Translations under genes and position numbers: made by a program | Assembly (NCBI RefSeq): GCF_947648125.1 | Contig: NZ_CANSMR010000003.1 | Location: forward strand, 434,001 to 498,000 | Source of the DNA: an uncultured Bradyrhizobium sp. | Lineage (GTDB): Bacteria > Pseudomonadota > Alphaproteobacteria > Rhizobiales > Xanthobacteraceae | Length of the DNA stretch: 64,000 nucleotides | Direction of reading: 5' to 3' | Shown here: in pieces, positions 36,985-46,176 of the stretch | How positions within the stretch are numbered: position 1 is the stretch's first letter | Layout of the letters: every line of letters starts with the position of its first letter | The notes under the pieces: generated by a model | What the model was told of the DNA's origin: nothing | What the model saw: only the letters and a program-made list of their open reading frames with translations | Databases searched by the model: none

Positions 36985-37950
36985 ATGACCTCACCCGATC
37001 TTCCCGCCGAACTGCGCGCGGCCCTCAATGCCAGGCTCGAAGGCCTGTCGCGCAATGACGCGGCGGGCCGCGCGGCGGTCATCTCACAGACCTATCGGGA
37101 GGGCGGCGGCTCCGGGACGATCCGGACCGAGACCGATGCGCTGGCTTACGCGCTGGCGCGGATGCCCGCGACCTATGCCGCCGTAGTGGCGAGCCTCAAT
37201 GCGCTGACGGAAATCAGGCCGGACTTCGCACCGGCAAGCCTGCTCGATGTCGGTGCCGGCCCCGGGACCGCGACCTGGGCTGCCGCGGAGGCGTTCACAT
37301 CGCTAAAGAGCTTCACCCTGCTCGACGCCAATGGCGCGCTGCGAACGCTGGCCGAGGGGCTGTTTCACGGTAGCATTCGCCTGCACGACACCAGCTATCG
37401 ACTCGGCCAGGCCCGCGCCCTGCTCGACAAGGCCGAACCCGCCGACCTCGTCGTCGCCAGCTACATGATCGGCGAACTCGGCGAAGCCGAGCGCGCGGCA
37501 CTCACCGATGCGCTGTGGTCCAAAACCGGCGATACGCTATTGGTCGTCGAACCCGGCACGCCCGCGGGCTATGCACGGATCATCGCACTCCGCGCACGCT
37601 TGATCGCCGCCGGCGCGCATGTCACAGCCCCCTGCCCGCATGACGGCGGCTGCCCGCTGGTTGCACCCGACTGGTGCCATTTCTCGCAGCGCCTGCAACG
37701 CTCGCGCGCGCACAAGCAGGTCAAGGGCGCCGACGCCCCGTTCGAGGACGAGCGCTTCGCCTATGTCGCGCTGAGCCGCGCGCGCGTTGAGAACCGGCCA
37801 TCGCGCGTGCTGGCGCAGCCGGATGTCGGCAAGGTCGAGATTGCGGCCAAGCTCTGCACGCCCGGGGGCGTCGTCCTCGCCAGGGTGCCCCGCCGCGCCA
37901 AAGCCGATTACGCCAGCGCCCGGCGCTGGCGCTGGGGCGACGCGGTTTAG
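36985..37950 (+). CDS. Rsm22-family putative rRNA methyltransferase
   Basis: A 321-residue protein. L-L-D-V-G-A-G-P-G-T-A-T-W-A-A is the SAM-binding motif I; C-P-H-D-G-G-C-P-L-V-A-P-D-W-C-H-F-S-Q-R is the cysteine-rich block that marks the Rsm22 (mitochondrial small-subunit associated) family. The role is probably methylation or assembly of small-subunit rRNA. ATG 36985 is chosen over the GTG three codons upstream. Shares the interval with a palindromic repeat. Confidence 0.88.
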   Translation: MTSPDLPAELRAALNARLEGLSRNDAAGRAAVISQTYREGGGSGTIRTETDALAYALARMPATYAAVVASLNALTEIRPDFAPASLLDVGAGPGTATWAAAEAFTSLKSFTLLDANGALRTLAEGLFHGSIRLHDTSYRLGQARALLDKAEPADLVVASYMIGELGEAERAALTDALWSKTGDTLLVVEPGTPAGYARIIALRARLIAAGAHVTAPCPHDGGCPLVAPDWCHFSQRLQRSRAHKQVKGADAPFEDERFAYVALSRARVENRPSRVLAQPDVGKVEIAAKLCTPGGVVLARVPRRAKADYASARRWRWGDAV

Positions 37951-37962
37951 CTACTTGCGTCG

Positions 37963-38086
37963 TCCCGGGCGAAGGCCGGGACCCATAACCACCGATCCCG
38001 GTTGTGAAGCGAAGCCGACGCCACTTGTGCCTTTTCCAGGGGCCGCGGCGTATGGGTCCCGGCCTGCGCCGGGACGACGTAGAACT
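37963..38086. repeat. Palindromic repeat, CGTCCCGGGCGAAGGCCGGGACCCAT family
   Basis: CGTCCCGGGCGAAGGCCGGG at the left and TCCCGGCCTGCGCCGGGACG at the right, with inner CCATAACCACC. The rest of the 288-base gap up to lemA holds nothing recognised. Confidence 0.85.
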
Positions 38087-38238
38087 AGCGGGACGACGAC
38101 ATCGACCTCACCGGACGGTGTTGAACCAATTCGTATCCATCCCCGACCAACGCTTGCCCACCTTTCCGCGGCGGGCTGCCCTGCGCCCCAATCTTGGGCT
38201 ACGGTGCCGCCGTCTCGTCCATCAGGAGCTGCCCTGTC

Positions 38239-38799
38239 ATGTCGACCAGCTGGATCGTTATCGGCGTCATCGTCCTTCTCGTGCTGTTTGCGTTCGGCGC
38301 CTACAACCGCCTCGTCGCGCTCGGCCAGCGGGTCAGCCAGGCCTTTGCCGACATCGATGTGCAGCTCAAGCAGCGCCACGACCTGATCCCGAACCTGGTC
38401 GAGACGGTGAAAGGCTATGCCGCGCATGAGCGCGGCACGCTCGACGACGTCATCAAGGCACGCAACTCGGCGATCTCGGCACAGGGGCCAGCCCAGGTCT
38501 CGGCGGCGGAGAACCAGCTCTCCGGCGCGCTCGGCCGGCTGATCGCGCTGTCGGAGGCCTATCCGGACCTCAAGGCCAACGCCAATTTCCAGCAGCTCGC
38601 ATCGGAGCTTTCCGATCTCGAGAACAAGATCGCCGCTAGCCGCCGCTTCTTCAACAACGCGGTCCAGGAATACAACACCGGCATCCAGCAGATGCCGGCC
38701 GCCCTGTTCGCCGGCATGTTCGGCTTCACCCGCAAGGATTTCTTCGACCTCGGCGCCAGCCGCACGGAGGTCGAGGCGGCACCGAGCGTGAAGTTCTGA
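38239..38799 (+). CDS. LemA family protein
   Basis: A 186-residue protein with one N-terminal membrane segment (residues 4-22) and a helical body. Y-N-R-L-V-A-L-G-Q-R-V, D-V-Q-L-K-Q-R-H-D-L-I-P-N-L-V-E-T-V-K-G-Y-A, and the C-terminal F-F-N-N-A-V-Q-E-Y-N-T family motif are clear. The function of LemA is unproven. It sits 23 bases before an M48 membrane peptidase, a common pairing that suggests envelope protein quality control. Confidence 0.92.
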   Translation: MSTSWIVIGVIVLLVLFAFGAYNRLVALGQRVSQAFADIDVQLKQRHDLIPNLVETVKGYAAHERGTLDDVIKARNSAISAQGPAQVSAAENQLSGALGRLIALSEAYPDLKANANFQQLASELSDLENKIAASRRFFNNAVQEYNTGIQQMPAALFAGMFGFTRKDFFDLGASRTEVEAAPSVKF

Positions 38800-38822
38800 G
38801 GCGCAACGCGCGCCGCTCCGTC

Positions 38823-40049
38823 ATGGCCGCCTATGGTCTCTACACGCATATCGCATCGAACAAGTTTCGTTCGATGCTGCTGCTCGCCGGCCTGTTCCTG
38901 CTGATCTACGTGCTGGTCTATGCCGGCGCGCTGGTCGCGGAGGTGATGATCGATAGCGGCCGCACCGCCGATTACTATCTGGCCCATGCCTCGCGCGATC
39001 TGGTCTCGGCCTTCCCATGGGCGACGATCGCAGCGGTGGCCTGGATCGTGATCGCCTATTTCTTCCACCAGAAGATGATCGACGCCGTCACCGGCGGCGA
39101 AAGCGTGACGCGGCAGCAGCAGCCGCGGCTCTACAATCTCTTGGAAAACCTCTGCATCTCGCGCGGCATTCCGATGCCGAAGCTGAAGGTGATGGACAGC
39201 CCGGCGCTGAACGCGTTCGCGACCGGACTGAACCCGCGGCAATACGCCATCACGGTCACTACGGGCCTTCTGAAAGCGCTTGATGACCAGGAGGTCGAGG
39301 CCGTGCTCGGCCACGAGCTCACCCATATCAAGAACGGCGACGTGCAGCTGATGGTGGTCGCCGTGATCATCGCCGGCGTCGTCGGCTTCTTCGGCGAGCT
39401 GTTCTTCCGCCTGTTCACAAATCTGTCGTGGAGCGGAGGCAGCCGCAGCGGAGGCGGCTGGTCGTCCTCGTCATCATCATCATCCTCGTCGGACCGCGAA
39501 AGCAAGAGCTCGGGCGGCGGCGCGATCATTGTCATCATCATCGCGGTCGCGCTGATCATGCTGGCCTGGCTGCTGTCGCAGGTGGTCAAGCTCGCATTGT
39601 CGCGGTCGCGCGAATTTCTCGCCGATGCCGGATCGGTCGAGCTGACCAAGAATCCCGATGCGATGATCTCGGCGCTACGCAAGATCGAGAACCGCGGCGA
39701 GTTGCCGGGCGCCACCTCGGCGGTGATGGAACTCTGCGTCGACAATCCGCGCGAGGGTTTCGCCGACCTGTTTGCCACCCATCCGTCGGTCAAGTCCCGG
39801 GTCGATGCCCTGGTGAAATTTGCCGGCGGCCACGATCCCGGACCGCTGGCGCTGCCGGACGAGACGGAGCCGCAGGACCAGCCGTCCACGGCAGGCGACC
39901 AGCCCCCGCCGGTGACCCATGGCCCGTGGGGTGACACGCCGCCGGCGAAACCGAACAATCCGCCGCCGCTGCCGGGCACCACCCCTAGGCAGGGACCGTT
40001 TGGTCCGCTTCAAGGTCCGCTCCAGGGCCCTTGGGGCCCGCGCCGCTGA
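38823..40049 (+). CDS. M48-family membrane metallopeptidase (HtpX-like)
   Basis: A 408-residue protein with membrane segments at about 18-42, 65-82, 175-195 and 230-250. The zinc site H-E-L-T-H is at 164-168 in V-E-A-V-L-G-H-E-L-T-H-I-K-N-G-D, with the third ligand in R-E-F-L-A-D-A-G-S. Between the second pair of segments is a linker with ten consecutive serines followed by D-R-E-S-K-S-S-G-G-G, encoded by a TCN repeat. The C-terminal 70 residues are proline- and glycine-rich. It likely degrades misfolded membrane proteins and probably works with the adjacent LemA protein. Confidence 0.9.
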   Translation: MAAYGLYTHIASNKFRSMLLLAGLFLLIYVLVYAGALVAEVMIDSGRTADYYLAHASRDLVSAFPWATIAAVAWIVIAYFFHQKMIDAVTGGESVTRQQQPRLYNLLENLCISRGIPMPKLKVMDSPALNAFATGLNPRQYAITVTTGLLKALDDQEVEAVLGHELTHIKNGDVQLMVVAVIIAGVVGFFGELFFRLFTNLSWSGGSRSGGGWSSSSSSSSSSDRESKSSGGGAIIVIIIAVALIMLAWLLSQVVKLALSRSREFLADAGSVELTKNPDAMISALRKIENRGELPGATSAVMELCVDNPREGFADLFATHPSVKSRVDALVKFAGGHDPGPLALPDETEPQDQPSTAGDQPPPVTHGPWGDTPPAKPNNPPPLPGTTPRQGPFGPLQGPLQGPWGPRR

Positions 40050-40212
40050 TCGTGCCCTAGGTTACTCAGTCCATTAAGGAAATCCCCACCAAACCGATCG
40101 TGGACACCTTAAGGAATTGAATTCTCCCTCGTTTCTGCCATGTTCGCGCCCAAAGCAGTGTGGGGACTTGCCGATCGCCATCGCGGTCGGGAGCGCGCTT
40201 TAAGGGACTTCC

Positions 40213-40956
40213 ATGGCAAAGCCGGTTGTGATCGTGGTGGGCGCTGACAAGGGCGGGGTCGGCAAGACCACCGTCTCGCGGACGCTCCTGGACTATTTCA
40301 GTGCCAACAATGTGCAGACCCGGGCGTTCGACACCGAGTCGCCGCGCGGCACGCTGAAGCGCTTCCATCCCGACATCACCGAGATCGTCGACATGACGAC
40401 GACCGCGGACCAGATGAAGATCTTCGATACGCTGAACGCCGGTTCCTCGGTCACCGTGATCGACGTCCGCGCCGGCCTGTTGTCGCCCGCGCTGGCCTCG
40501 CTGCGCGACATCGGCTTCCTCGACGCGGCGCGTTCCGGCCAGATCACCTTCGCCGTATTCCACATCCTCGGCCCCTCGATCGCTTCGCTCGACGAGATCG
40601 CCGAGACCGCCAACTTCATGAGCGGCGCGAAGTATTTCCTGGTGAAGAACTTCATCAACGACACCCAGTTCTTCCAGTGGGACCAGGCGACCTACAATTC
40701 CTACTTCCACCGCATCAAGGACGCCGTGGACCTCACCATCCCGAAGCTCAACGAAATGGCCTACGAGCAGGTCGAGGTCTCCTCGGTTCCGTTCCTGAAA
40801 TTCGTGGCCAACAAGGGCATCAACGACGACGCCGCGAACTACTCCTTCGTGCTGCGCGGCTATGTCCGGCACTGGCTCGCCAATGTCTGGAGCGAGTTCG
40901 ACCGGATCAAGCTGACCGACCTGGTCGGCGCCAAGGCGGCCAAGGGCGAAAAATAG
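40213..40956 (+). CDS. ParA/MinD-like P-loop ATPase of unknown role
   Basis: A 247-residue protein. The deviant Walker A motif A-D-K-G-G-V-G-K-T-T is at residues 11-20 with signature lysine K13; S-V-T-V-I-D-V-R-A-G-L-L at about 79-90 is the Walker A' strand. The fold is that of ParA-type dimer switches, but after A' the sequence does not match ParA, MinD, MipZ or Soj that I can recall. No parB or parS-like site nearby. It is followed 106 bases later by a second, divergent P-loop protein, and the two probably act together. Confidence 0.75.
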   Translation: MAKPVVIVVGADKGGVGKTTVSRTLLDYFSANNVQTRAFDTESPRGTLKRFHPDITEIVDMTTTADQMKIFDTLNAGSSVTVIDVRAGLLSPALASLRDIGFLDAARSGQITFAVFHILGPSIASLDEIAETANFMSGAKYFLVKNFINDTQFFQWDQATYNSYFHRIKDAVDLTIPKLNEMAYEQVEVSSVPFLKFVANKGINDDAANYSFVLRGYVRHWLANVWSEFDRIKLTDLVGAKAAKGEK

Positions 40957-41062
40957 CCGCTCGCAAGGGCGGCGAAAAAGTCGCGCCCGGCAGCGAAAAA
41001 ATCGCGCCCGGGAGCGGCGATGGGGCTGGATTAGGCGAAAATTTGCCCTGATATAGCGGGCG

Positions 41063-41731
41063 ATGTCGTCCACGCCCGTTTACATCATCTGCTCGCCCCG
41101 CCCGCAGGTCGGCAAGACGCTGATCGCGCGGCTGCTCGGCGAATTCCTGCTGCTCAAGAACGGCGACGTCGTCTGCTACGACATCAATCTGAAGGAGCCG
41201 TCGCTGCTCGACTATCTGCCGCGGATCACGGAAACCGCCGACGTGATCGACACCTACGGCAAGATGCAGCTGATGGACCGCGTCATCGTCAATGACGGCA
41301 TCGCCAAGGTAATCGACCTCGGCTACCACGCCTTCGACGAATTCTTCAGAATGTGCGACCAGATCGGGCTGATGAAGGAGGCGCTGCGCCGCCGCGTCTC
41401 GCCGGTCATCCTGTATGTCGCCGATACCGACCGCGCCTCGGTGCACGGCTACCAGACGCTGCAGGGCATGATCCCGCCGAACGCGCTCGTCGTCATCGAC
41501 AATGAATTCGTGGTGCGCGGCGAGCTGCCGCCCGTCATGACCGGCAGCCGGGTGCTGCGCTTCCGCGCGCTGCCGGTGTTCCTGAAGACCTATATCGACC
41601 GGCTGACCTTCTCCTTCACCGGCTATCTGCGCCAGGAGAGGGACTCATCGACCGAGCTGCATCAGTGGATCCGGCGGAATTACACCACCTTCCGCGATCT
41701 CGAGCTGAGCATGCTGCTGCAAAGGGGCTAA
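41063..41731 (+). CDS. Degenerate ParA-like P-loop protein, partner of the preceding gene
   Basis: A 222-residue protein. C-S-P-R-P-Q-V-G-K-T-L at residues 10-20 is a P-loop whose catalytic lysine K18 and T19 are kept, but the ParA signature lysine (K13 in the neighbour) is replaced by R13, and the two glycines by P and Q. A-K-V-I-D-L-G-Y-H at about 75-83 stands in the A' position. The C-terminal part is basic and aromatic. I do not recognise a named family. Same strand and similar size as the preceding ATPase, so a heteromeric pair is plausible. Confidence 0.65.
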   Translation: MSSTPVYIICSPRPQVGKTLIARLLGEFLLLKNGDVVCYDINLKEPSLLDYLPRITETADVIDTYGKMQLMDRVIVNDGIAKVIDLGYHAFDEFFRMCDQIGLMKEALRRRVSPVILYVADTDRASVHGYQTLQGMIPPNALVVIDNEFVVRGELPPVMTGSRVLRFRALPVFLKTYIDRLTFSFTGYLRQERDSSTELHQWIRRNYTTFRDLELSMLLQRG

Positions 41732-41735
41732 CTGT

Positions 41736-41893
41736 CGTCCCGGCCAAGCCAACGGGTCGCGCAAACGCGCGCCCGATGACAGGCTCCGCGCGAGCCGGGA
41801 TCCATAACCACAGCTATATGTTTGGCAAAGGCTGGGGCCACAGCCTGTCCACAACTGACATTCGTGGTTATGGGTCCCTGCTTTCGCAGGGAC
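41736..41893. repeat. Palindromic repeat, CGTCCCGGCC...CAGGGACGAC family
   Basis: GTCGTCCCGGCCAAGCC on the left, then CCGGGATCCATAACCAC facing GTGGTTATGGGTCCCTG, and GCAGGGACGACG at the right end. A longer, less regular member of the CCGGGACCCAT family, between the second ParA-like gene and apt. Confidence 0.8.
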
Positions 41894-41910
41894 GACGTGG
41901 AGAGAGGGAG

Positions 41911-42450
41911 CTAATGCCCCTCGAACGCCATCAGGGTGCGCACCGGGACGTCCATCGCGCGCAGCTTGGCGGCGCCGCCGAGATCGGGCAGGTCGATAAT
42001 GAAGCAGGCCGCGACCACATTGGCGCCGATCTGGCGCAGCAGCTTCACCGCGCCCTCCGCGGTGCCGCCGGTCGCGATCAGATCGTCGACCAGGATCACG
42101 CGCTCGCCGGGCTGCACGGCGTCGGCGTGCATCTCCATCTCGTCGATGCCGTATTCCAGCGAGTAGGCGATCCGCACCGTGGTATGCGGCAGCTTGCCCT
42201 TCTTGCGGATCGGCACGAAGCCGGCGGAGAGCTGATGCGCAACCGCGCCGCCGAGAATGAAGCCGCGGGCCTCGATGCCCGCGACCTTGTCGACCTTCGC
42301 GCCCGCCCAGGGATGCACCAGCTCATCGACCGCGCGGCGGAAGGCGCGGGCATCGGCAAGCAGCGTCGTGATGTCGCGGAACAGGATGCCCTTCTTCGGG
42401 TAGTCCGGGATGGTGCGAACGGTCGCCTTGATGTCGTGGTCGAAGGTCAT
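41911..42450 (-). CDS. apt: Adenine phosphoribosyltransferase
   Basis: A 179-residue purine salvage enzyme making AMP from adenine and PRPP. The start is [28 protein letters not shown], standard for Apt, and [14 protein letters not shown] is the PRPP-binding loop. It lies 14 bases downstream of trpE(G) on the same strand and may be co-transcribed with it. ATG 42450 is chosen; an in-frame start six codons earlier would overlap trpE(G). Confidence 0.95.
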   Translation of the reverse strand: MTFDHDIKATVRTIPDYPKKGILFRDITTLLADARAFRRAVDELVHPWAGAKVDKVAGIEARGFILGGAVAHQLSAGFVPIRKKGKLPHTTVRIAYSLEYGIDEMEMHADAVQPGERVILVDDLIATGGTAEGAVKLLRQIGANVVAACFIIDLPDLGGAAKLRAMDVPVRTLMAFEGH

Positions 42451-42464
42451 TGGTCTCGCAATCC

Positions 42465-44630
42465 TCAATTGGCCGGCGGATTAAGCCGGAATGCATTCTC
42501 GACAATGCGCAGGCCCACCTCGTTGCCGAGCGACATCAGCGATTCCGGATGGAATTGCACGCCGCCGACCGGCAGGGTCTTGTGCTCGATCACCATCGCG
42601 ACGCCGTCTTCGGTGGTCGCGGTCACCGCCAGCACCTCGGGCACGCTGTCGCGCTCGACATAGAGCGAGTGATAGCGGCCGATCACGATCTCATTCGGCA
42701 GGTTGTGCATCAGCCTACCGCCACGGACCTGGACGCGCGACGGACGGCCATGCGCGGGCTGGCCGAGCTGGCCGAGCTGGCCGCCGAAATATTCGCCGAT
42801 CGCCTGCACGCCGAGACAGACGCCGAAGATCGGCAGCTTTTTCTCGAGCGCGGTGTCGATGGTTTTCGCGATGCCGAAATCCTCCGGGCGACCCGGCCCG
42901 GGCGACAGCACCAGCAGGTCCCAGCCGCGCTGCTTCAGCATGTCCTGCGCATGGACGTGCCGGACCACGGTGACATTGGCGCCGACCTGGCGGAAGTAAT
43001 CGGCCAGCATGTGCACGAAGCTGTCGTCGTGATCGATCAAGAGCACGTTCTTGCCCGAGCCGGTGGCGTCAGGCGCGAAATCCGACAGCGGCTTCGGCGG
43101 ATCGCCGCGCAGCGCCTGGAACAGCGCCGCCGCCTTGACCTGGCACTCGCGGTCCTCGGCGGCGGGATCCGAGTCGAACAGACAGGTTGCACCGACGCGC
43201 ACCTCGGCGAGGCCATCCTTCATGCGGATGGTGCGGATGGTGAGGCCAGTGTTGATGCTGCCGTCAAAGTTCACGCAGCCGATCGCGCCGGCGTACCAGC
43301 GCCGCGGCGAGCGCTCGTGGTCTTCGACGAACTGCATCGCCCACAATTTCGGCGCGCCGGTCACCGTCACGGCCCAGGCATGGGTCAGGAAGGCGTCGAG
43401 CGAATCGAAGCCCGGCCGCAGCATGCCCTCGACGTGGTCGACGGTATGAAACAGCTTCGAGTAGGTCTCGATCTGCCGCCGCGCCAGCACCTTGATGGTC
43501 CCGGGCACGCAGACGCGCGCCTTGTCGTTGCGGTCGACGTCGGTGCACATGTTGAGCTCGAACTCGTCCTTTTCCGAGTTCAACAGCTTGCGGATCTGTT
43601 CGGCATCGCCGATCGAATCCGAGCCGCGCGCGATGGTGCCCGAGATCGGGCAGGTCTCGACCCGGCGGCCGTCGGAGCGCACGAACATCTCCGGCGAGGC
43701 GGAAACCAGGAATTCGCCGTCGCCGAGATTCATCAGCGCGCCATAGGGCGACGGGTTGATGCGACAGAGCCGCTGGAACACTTCCGCCGGCGAGCGCTCG
43801 CAGGGCTCGGCAAACAGCTGCCCTGGCACCGCCTCGAACAGATCGCCGCGGGCAAACGCCGCGCGGGCGACTTCGACCGTCGCCTGATATTCGCCCGGGG
43901 CGTGATCGGCAAAACCCTGCCGCCCGGTCTTGGCGTAGAGGCTCGGCGCGGTCTCGTGCGACTGGCCGGCGGTGGACTTGCCCTTCCACGCAAACTCGTA
44001 ATTCAGCGCCACGCCGCGGCCGGTGGCGCGGTCATAGGCCAGCAGCCGGTCCGGCACGTAGAGCACGATGTCGCGCTGGTCGGCCTCGCGGGCGCGCTTC
44101 TGCACGATATCCTCGATCTGGAACACGAGGTCGTAGGCGAAGGCGCCGAACAGCCCAAGCAGCGGATCGGCGTTGGAGGCGAACGCCGCCACCATGTCGC
44201 GCACCAGCGACATCACGCTGGCGCGGCGGGTGCGCTGGTCTTCCTCGACCGGCGCGGCGCCGCGGATGATATGCCCGGCCAGCCGCGTTGGGCTCCGCTC
44301 CGAGATTACGACGCAGGGTTCGCGCAGCACGTCGCCGAGGAAGGCGATCAGGACCTCGCCGCGCGGGTTCAGCGCCTGCAAGGAGAAATCGGTGCCCGAG
44401 GTTTCCAGCACCAGCGGCGGATCGGCAAAGCCGAGGTCAAAGCTCTCGTAACGGCCCGGCACCGTCGTGCCCGAGGACAGCACCACACCGCGGCGGCGAT
44501 CCAGCAGTGCGATCAAATCGTCGAGGCGGTTGGCGCCGCCGGTGAACTGCTCGACCACGCGCGCGACCGCGAGGCCGCCATTGGTCAGGTATTCGCTTCG
44601 AGCCGGCAGGGAGAAGACTGTCCTGTTCAT
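42465..44630 (-). CDS. trpE(G): Anthranilate synthase, fused components I and II
   Basis: A 721-residue enzyme for the first step of tryptophan synthesis (chorismate to anthranilate). Residues 1-510 are TrpE: the C-terminal chorismate site has [26 protein letters not shown] and A-G-A-I-G. Residues 530-721 are the TrpG glutaminase with the nucleophile in [11 protein letters not shown] and the H-P-E-S of its triad. The single-chain fusion is typical of rhizobia. It is preceded by a trpL leader with tandem Trp codons. Confidence 0.97.
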   Translation of the reverse strand: MNRTVFSLPARSEYLTNGGLAVARVVEQFTGGANRLDDLIALLDRRRGVVLSSGTTVPGRYESFDLGFADPPLVLETSGTDFSLQALNPRGEVLIAFLGDVLREPCVVISERSPTRLAGHIIRGAAPVEEDQRTRRASVMSLVRDMVAAFASNADPLLGLFGAFAYDLVFQIEDIVQKRAREADQRDIVLYVPDRLLAYDRATGRGVALNYEFAWKGKSTAGQSHETAPSLYAKTGRQGFADHAPGEYQATVEVARAAFARGDLFEAVPGQLFAEPCERSPAEVFQRLCRINPSPYGALMNLGDGEFLVSASPEMFVRSDGRRVETCPISGTIARGSDSIGDAEQIRKLLNSEKDEFELNMCTDVDRNDKARVCVPGTIKVLARRQIETYSKLFHTVDHVEGMLRPGFDSLDAFLTHAWAVTVTGAPKLWAMQFVEDHERSPRRWYAGAIGCVNFDGSINTGLTIRTIRMKDGLAEVRVGATCLFDSDPAAEDRECQVKAAALFQALRGDPPKPLSDFAPDATGSGKNVLLIDHDDSFVHMLADYFRQVGANVTVVRHVHAQDMLKQRGWDLLVLSPGPGRPEDFGIAKTIDTALEKKLPIFGVCLGVQAIGEYFGGQLGQLGQPAHGRPSRVQVRGGRLMHNLPNEIVIGRYHSLYVERDSVPEVLAVTATTEDGVAMVIEHKTLPVGGVQFHPESLMSLGNEVGLRIVENAFRLNPPAN

Positions 44631-44671
44631 GTGATCCTCTTACGAAACTTGGGAAGAGAGCGCCACACAGG

Positions 44672-44712
44672 ACAAACGAAGGGAGACCGTCGCACTGCGA
44701 TGGCGACCTTCG
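44672..44712 (-). terminator. Candidate trp attenuator hairpin upstream of trpE(G)
   Basis: On the transcribed strand, CGAAGG (from 44712 down) can pair with CCTTCG (down to 44677), with an inner TCGC/GCGA stem, followed by TTTGT. A competing stem GGCCCACC/GGTGGCC at 44739-44761 sits just after the Trp codons of trpL. The arrangement fits ribosome-stall attenuation; the exact fold is inferred by eye. Confidence 0.5.
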
Positions 44713-44744
44713 ACGTTTTTGGGAAATGAAAACGCACCGGCCAC

Positions 44745-44795
44745 CTATGAGAAGGTGGGCCACCAACGACGGGATGGACTGGCAACGGTGCTCAT
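44745..44795 (-). CDS. trpL: trp operon leader peptide
   Basis: A 16-residue open frame reads MSTVASPSRRWWPTFS and stops. Residues 11 and 12 are consecutive tryptophans, codons at 44760-44765. It lies 114 bases before trpE(G) on the same strand, as in rhizobial trpL-trpE(G). The -10-like TGAGTA upstream ends six bases before the ATG, so transcription should start at or very near the start codon and the leader would be translated without a ribosome-binding site, as reported for Sinorhizobium trpL. Stalling at the Trp codons when charged tRNA-Trp is scarce would release the attenuator. Confidence 0.85.
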   Translation of the reverse strand: MSTVASPSRRWWPTFS

Positions 44796-44801
44796 GGGCG
44801 C

Positions 44802-44829
44802 TACTCACCACCGGGCGCGGGCCGTGTCA
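44802..44829 (-). promoter_or_regulatory. Promoter of trpL-trpE(G)
   Basis: On the minus strand TTGACA (44824-44829), a 17-base spacer, then TGAGTA (44801-44806) as a weak -10. The expected transcript start coincides with the trpL ATG. Confidence 0.6.
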
Positions 44830-44973
44830 AGGGATGGCCCGACACCCCTGCCCAATCCTGGACGCCCTCTCGGACGGCATTTTCGAGGTTTGAAGGGGCC
44901 GGAATCCGCGTAGGATTTGCTGAAATGGCGGCGGATCAGCCGCCCAAAAAACAGACAGATGGCGGAGGCGCAG

Positions 44974-45972
44974 ATGGCGATTTTGGGTCTCGGATATGCC
45001 GGCTTCGGCTCCGACGCGCTCGACGACTGGCGGCAATTCGGCACCGGCCTGGTCGGATTGCAGGCGATCGAGCGCGGCAACTCGCTGCTCGCCTTCCGGA
45101 TGGACGATCGCAAGCAGCGCATCGTGATCGACCGCGCCCAGGGCGAAGGGACGAGATTCTTCGGCTGGGAAGTGGCGGATGCCACAGCGCTGGACGCACT
45201 AGCGGCGCGGCTGGAGCATGCCGGCGTTGCCGTGACCGCCGAACCGGCGGCGCTCGCCGACGCGCGGCGGGTGCGCGGCCTGATCTCGTTCCAGGACCCG
45301 GCCGGCAACCGTCTGGAGGCGTTTCATGGCCCCGAGATCGACGACACGCCGTTCCGGCCGGGGCGCTCGATCTCCGGCTTCCGGACCGGCGCGCTCGGGC
45401 TCGGCCATGCGGTGCTGACCGTCGAGAACATCGCGCTGGTCATGAGCTTCTATGTCGACGTGCTCGGTTTCGGCCTCAGCGACTACATCGAAAAGCCGTT
45501 CCGTGCCTATTTCTTCCACGTCAATGCCCGCCACCATTCGCTCGCGCTGATCGAGACCGGGACGAACGGCATGCATCATCTGATGGTGGAATTGTTCTCG
45601 CTGGATGATGTCGGCCAAGCCTACGACATCGCGATGAAGGAAGACCGGGTCAACGTCACGCTCGGCCGTCACACCAACGACCTGATGACCTCGTTCTACG
45701 CCAGGTCACCGTCAGCCTTCATGGTCGAATGCGGCTGGGGCGGCCGCGAGATCGATCCCGCGAGCTGGACGCCATTCGAAATGTATGACGGCCCGAGCCT
45801 GTGGGGCCACGAACGGGTCTGGCTATCGCCGGAGGACCGCGCCGTCGCGCGCGAGATGCGGATGCGCGCCGCCGCAGAGGGCAAGCGCGCACCGGTGCAG
45901 GTGCTGGAGGGCAATTTCAAGCTGATGTCGGGCACCTGCCCGTGGTGGGACGGGGTGAAGGCGGAGAGCTAA
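44974..45972 (+). CDS. Extradiol dioxygenase-like VOC protein (biphenyl-2,3-diol 1,2-dioxygenase type)
   Basis: A 332-residue protein with two tandem VOC units: an N-terminal one (M-A-I-L-G-L-G-Y-A-G-F-G-S-D) and a catalytic C-terminal one with possible iron ligands in L-G-H-A-V-L-T-V, H-H-S-L-A-L-I-E and F-M-V-E-C-G-W-G-G. This is the architecture of type I extradiol dioxygenases such as BphC. It would cleave a catechol ring next to the hydroxyls; the natural substrate is unknown. ATG 44974 is chosen because GGAGG lies eight bases upstream; an ATG five codons earlier is possible. Confidence 0.85.
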   Translation: MAILGLGYAGFGSDALDDWRQFGTGLVGLQAIERGNSLLAFRMDDRKQRIVIDRAQGEGTRFFGWEVADATALDALAARLEHAGVAVTAEPAALADARRVRGLISFQDPAGNRLEAFHGPEIDDTPFRPGRSISGFRTGALGLGHAVLTVENIALVMSFYVDVLGFGLSDYIEKPFRAYFFHVNARHHSLALIETGTNGMHHLMVELFSLDDVGQAYDIAMKEDRVNVTLGRHTNDLMTSFYARSPSAFMVECGWGGREIDPASWTPFEMYDGPSLWGHERVWLSPEDRAVAREMRMRAAAEGKRAPVQVLEGNFKLMSGTCPWWDGVKAES

Positions 45973-46063
45973 GACAGTAGCCCGGATGGAGCGAAGCGCA
46001 ATCCGGGACCGCCCTCTCCACGGAGCAACTTCCCCGGATTACGCTTCGCTCCATCCGGGCTAC
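45971..46063. repeat. Palindromic repeat, GTAGCCCGGATGGAGCGAAGC family
   Basis: AGCCCGGATGGAGCGAAGCG on the left and CGCTTCGCTCCATCCGGGCT on the right are perfect mirrored arms, with AATCCGGG/CCCCGGATT inside. It begins right at the stop of the dioxygenase-like gene. Confidence 0.9.
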
Positions 46064-46070
46064 GGGTTTC

Positions 46071-46153
46071 GTCATTGCGAGCGCAGCGAAGCAATCCATC
46101 TCGCAGCTTGCGGATGCATGGATTGCTTCGTCGCTTCGCTCCTCGCAATGACG
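46071..46153. repeat. Palindromic repeat, CGTCATTGCGAG family
   Basis: GTCATTGCGAGCGCAGCGAA on the left, CTTCGCTCCTCGCAATGAC on the right, AAGCAATCCAT/ATGGATTGCTT within. Directly adjoins the preceding element of a different family, so two repeat types are stacked here. Confidence 0.88.
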
Positions 46154-46176
46154 GGAGGCGATGACCGGGCTACGAA

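Noticed and set aside
40957-41062. Near-direct repeat GCGAAAAAGTCGCGCCCGG / GCGAAAAAATCGCGCCCGG as a possible parS-like centromere beside the ParA-like genes
   Set aside because: Only two imperfect copies, not palindromic, and no parB gene near; probably local duplication in the intergenic gap.
42450-44729. A 759-codon open frame on the plus strand
   Set aside because: Antisense to trpE(G), whose catalytic motifs are complete.
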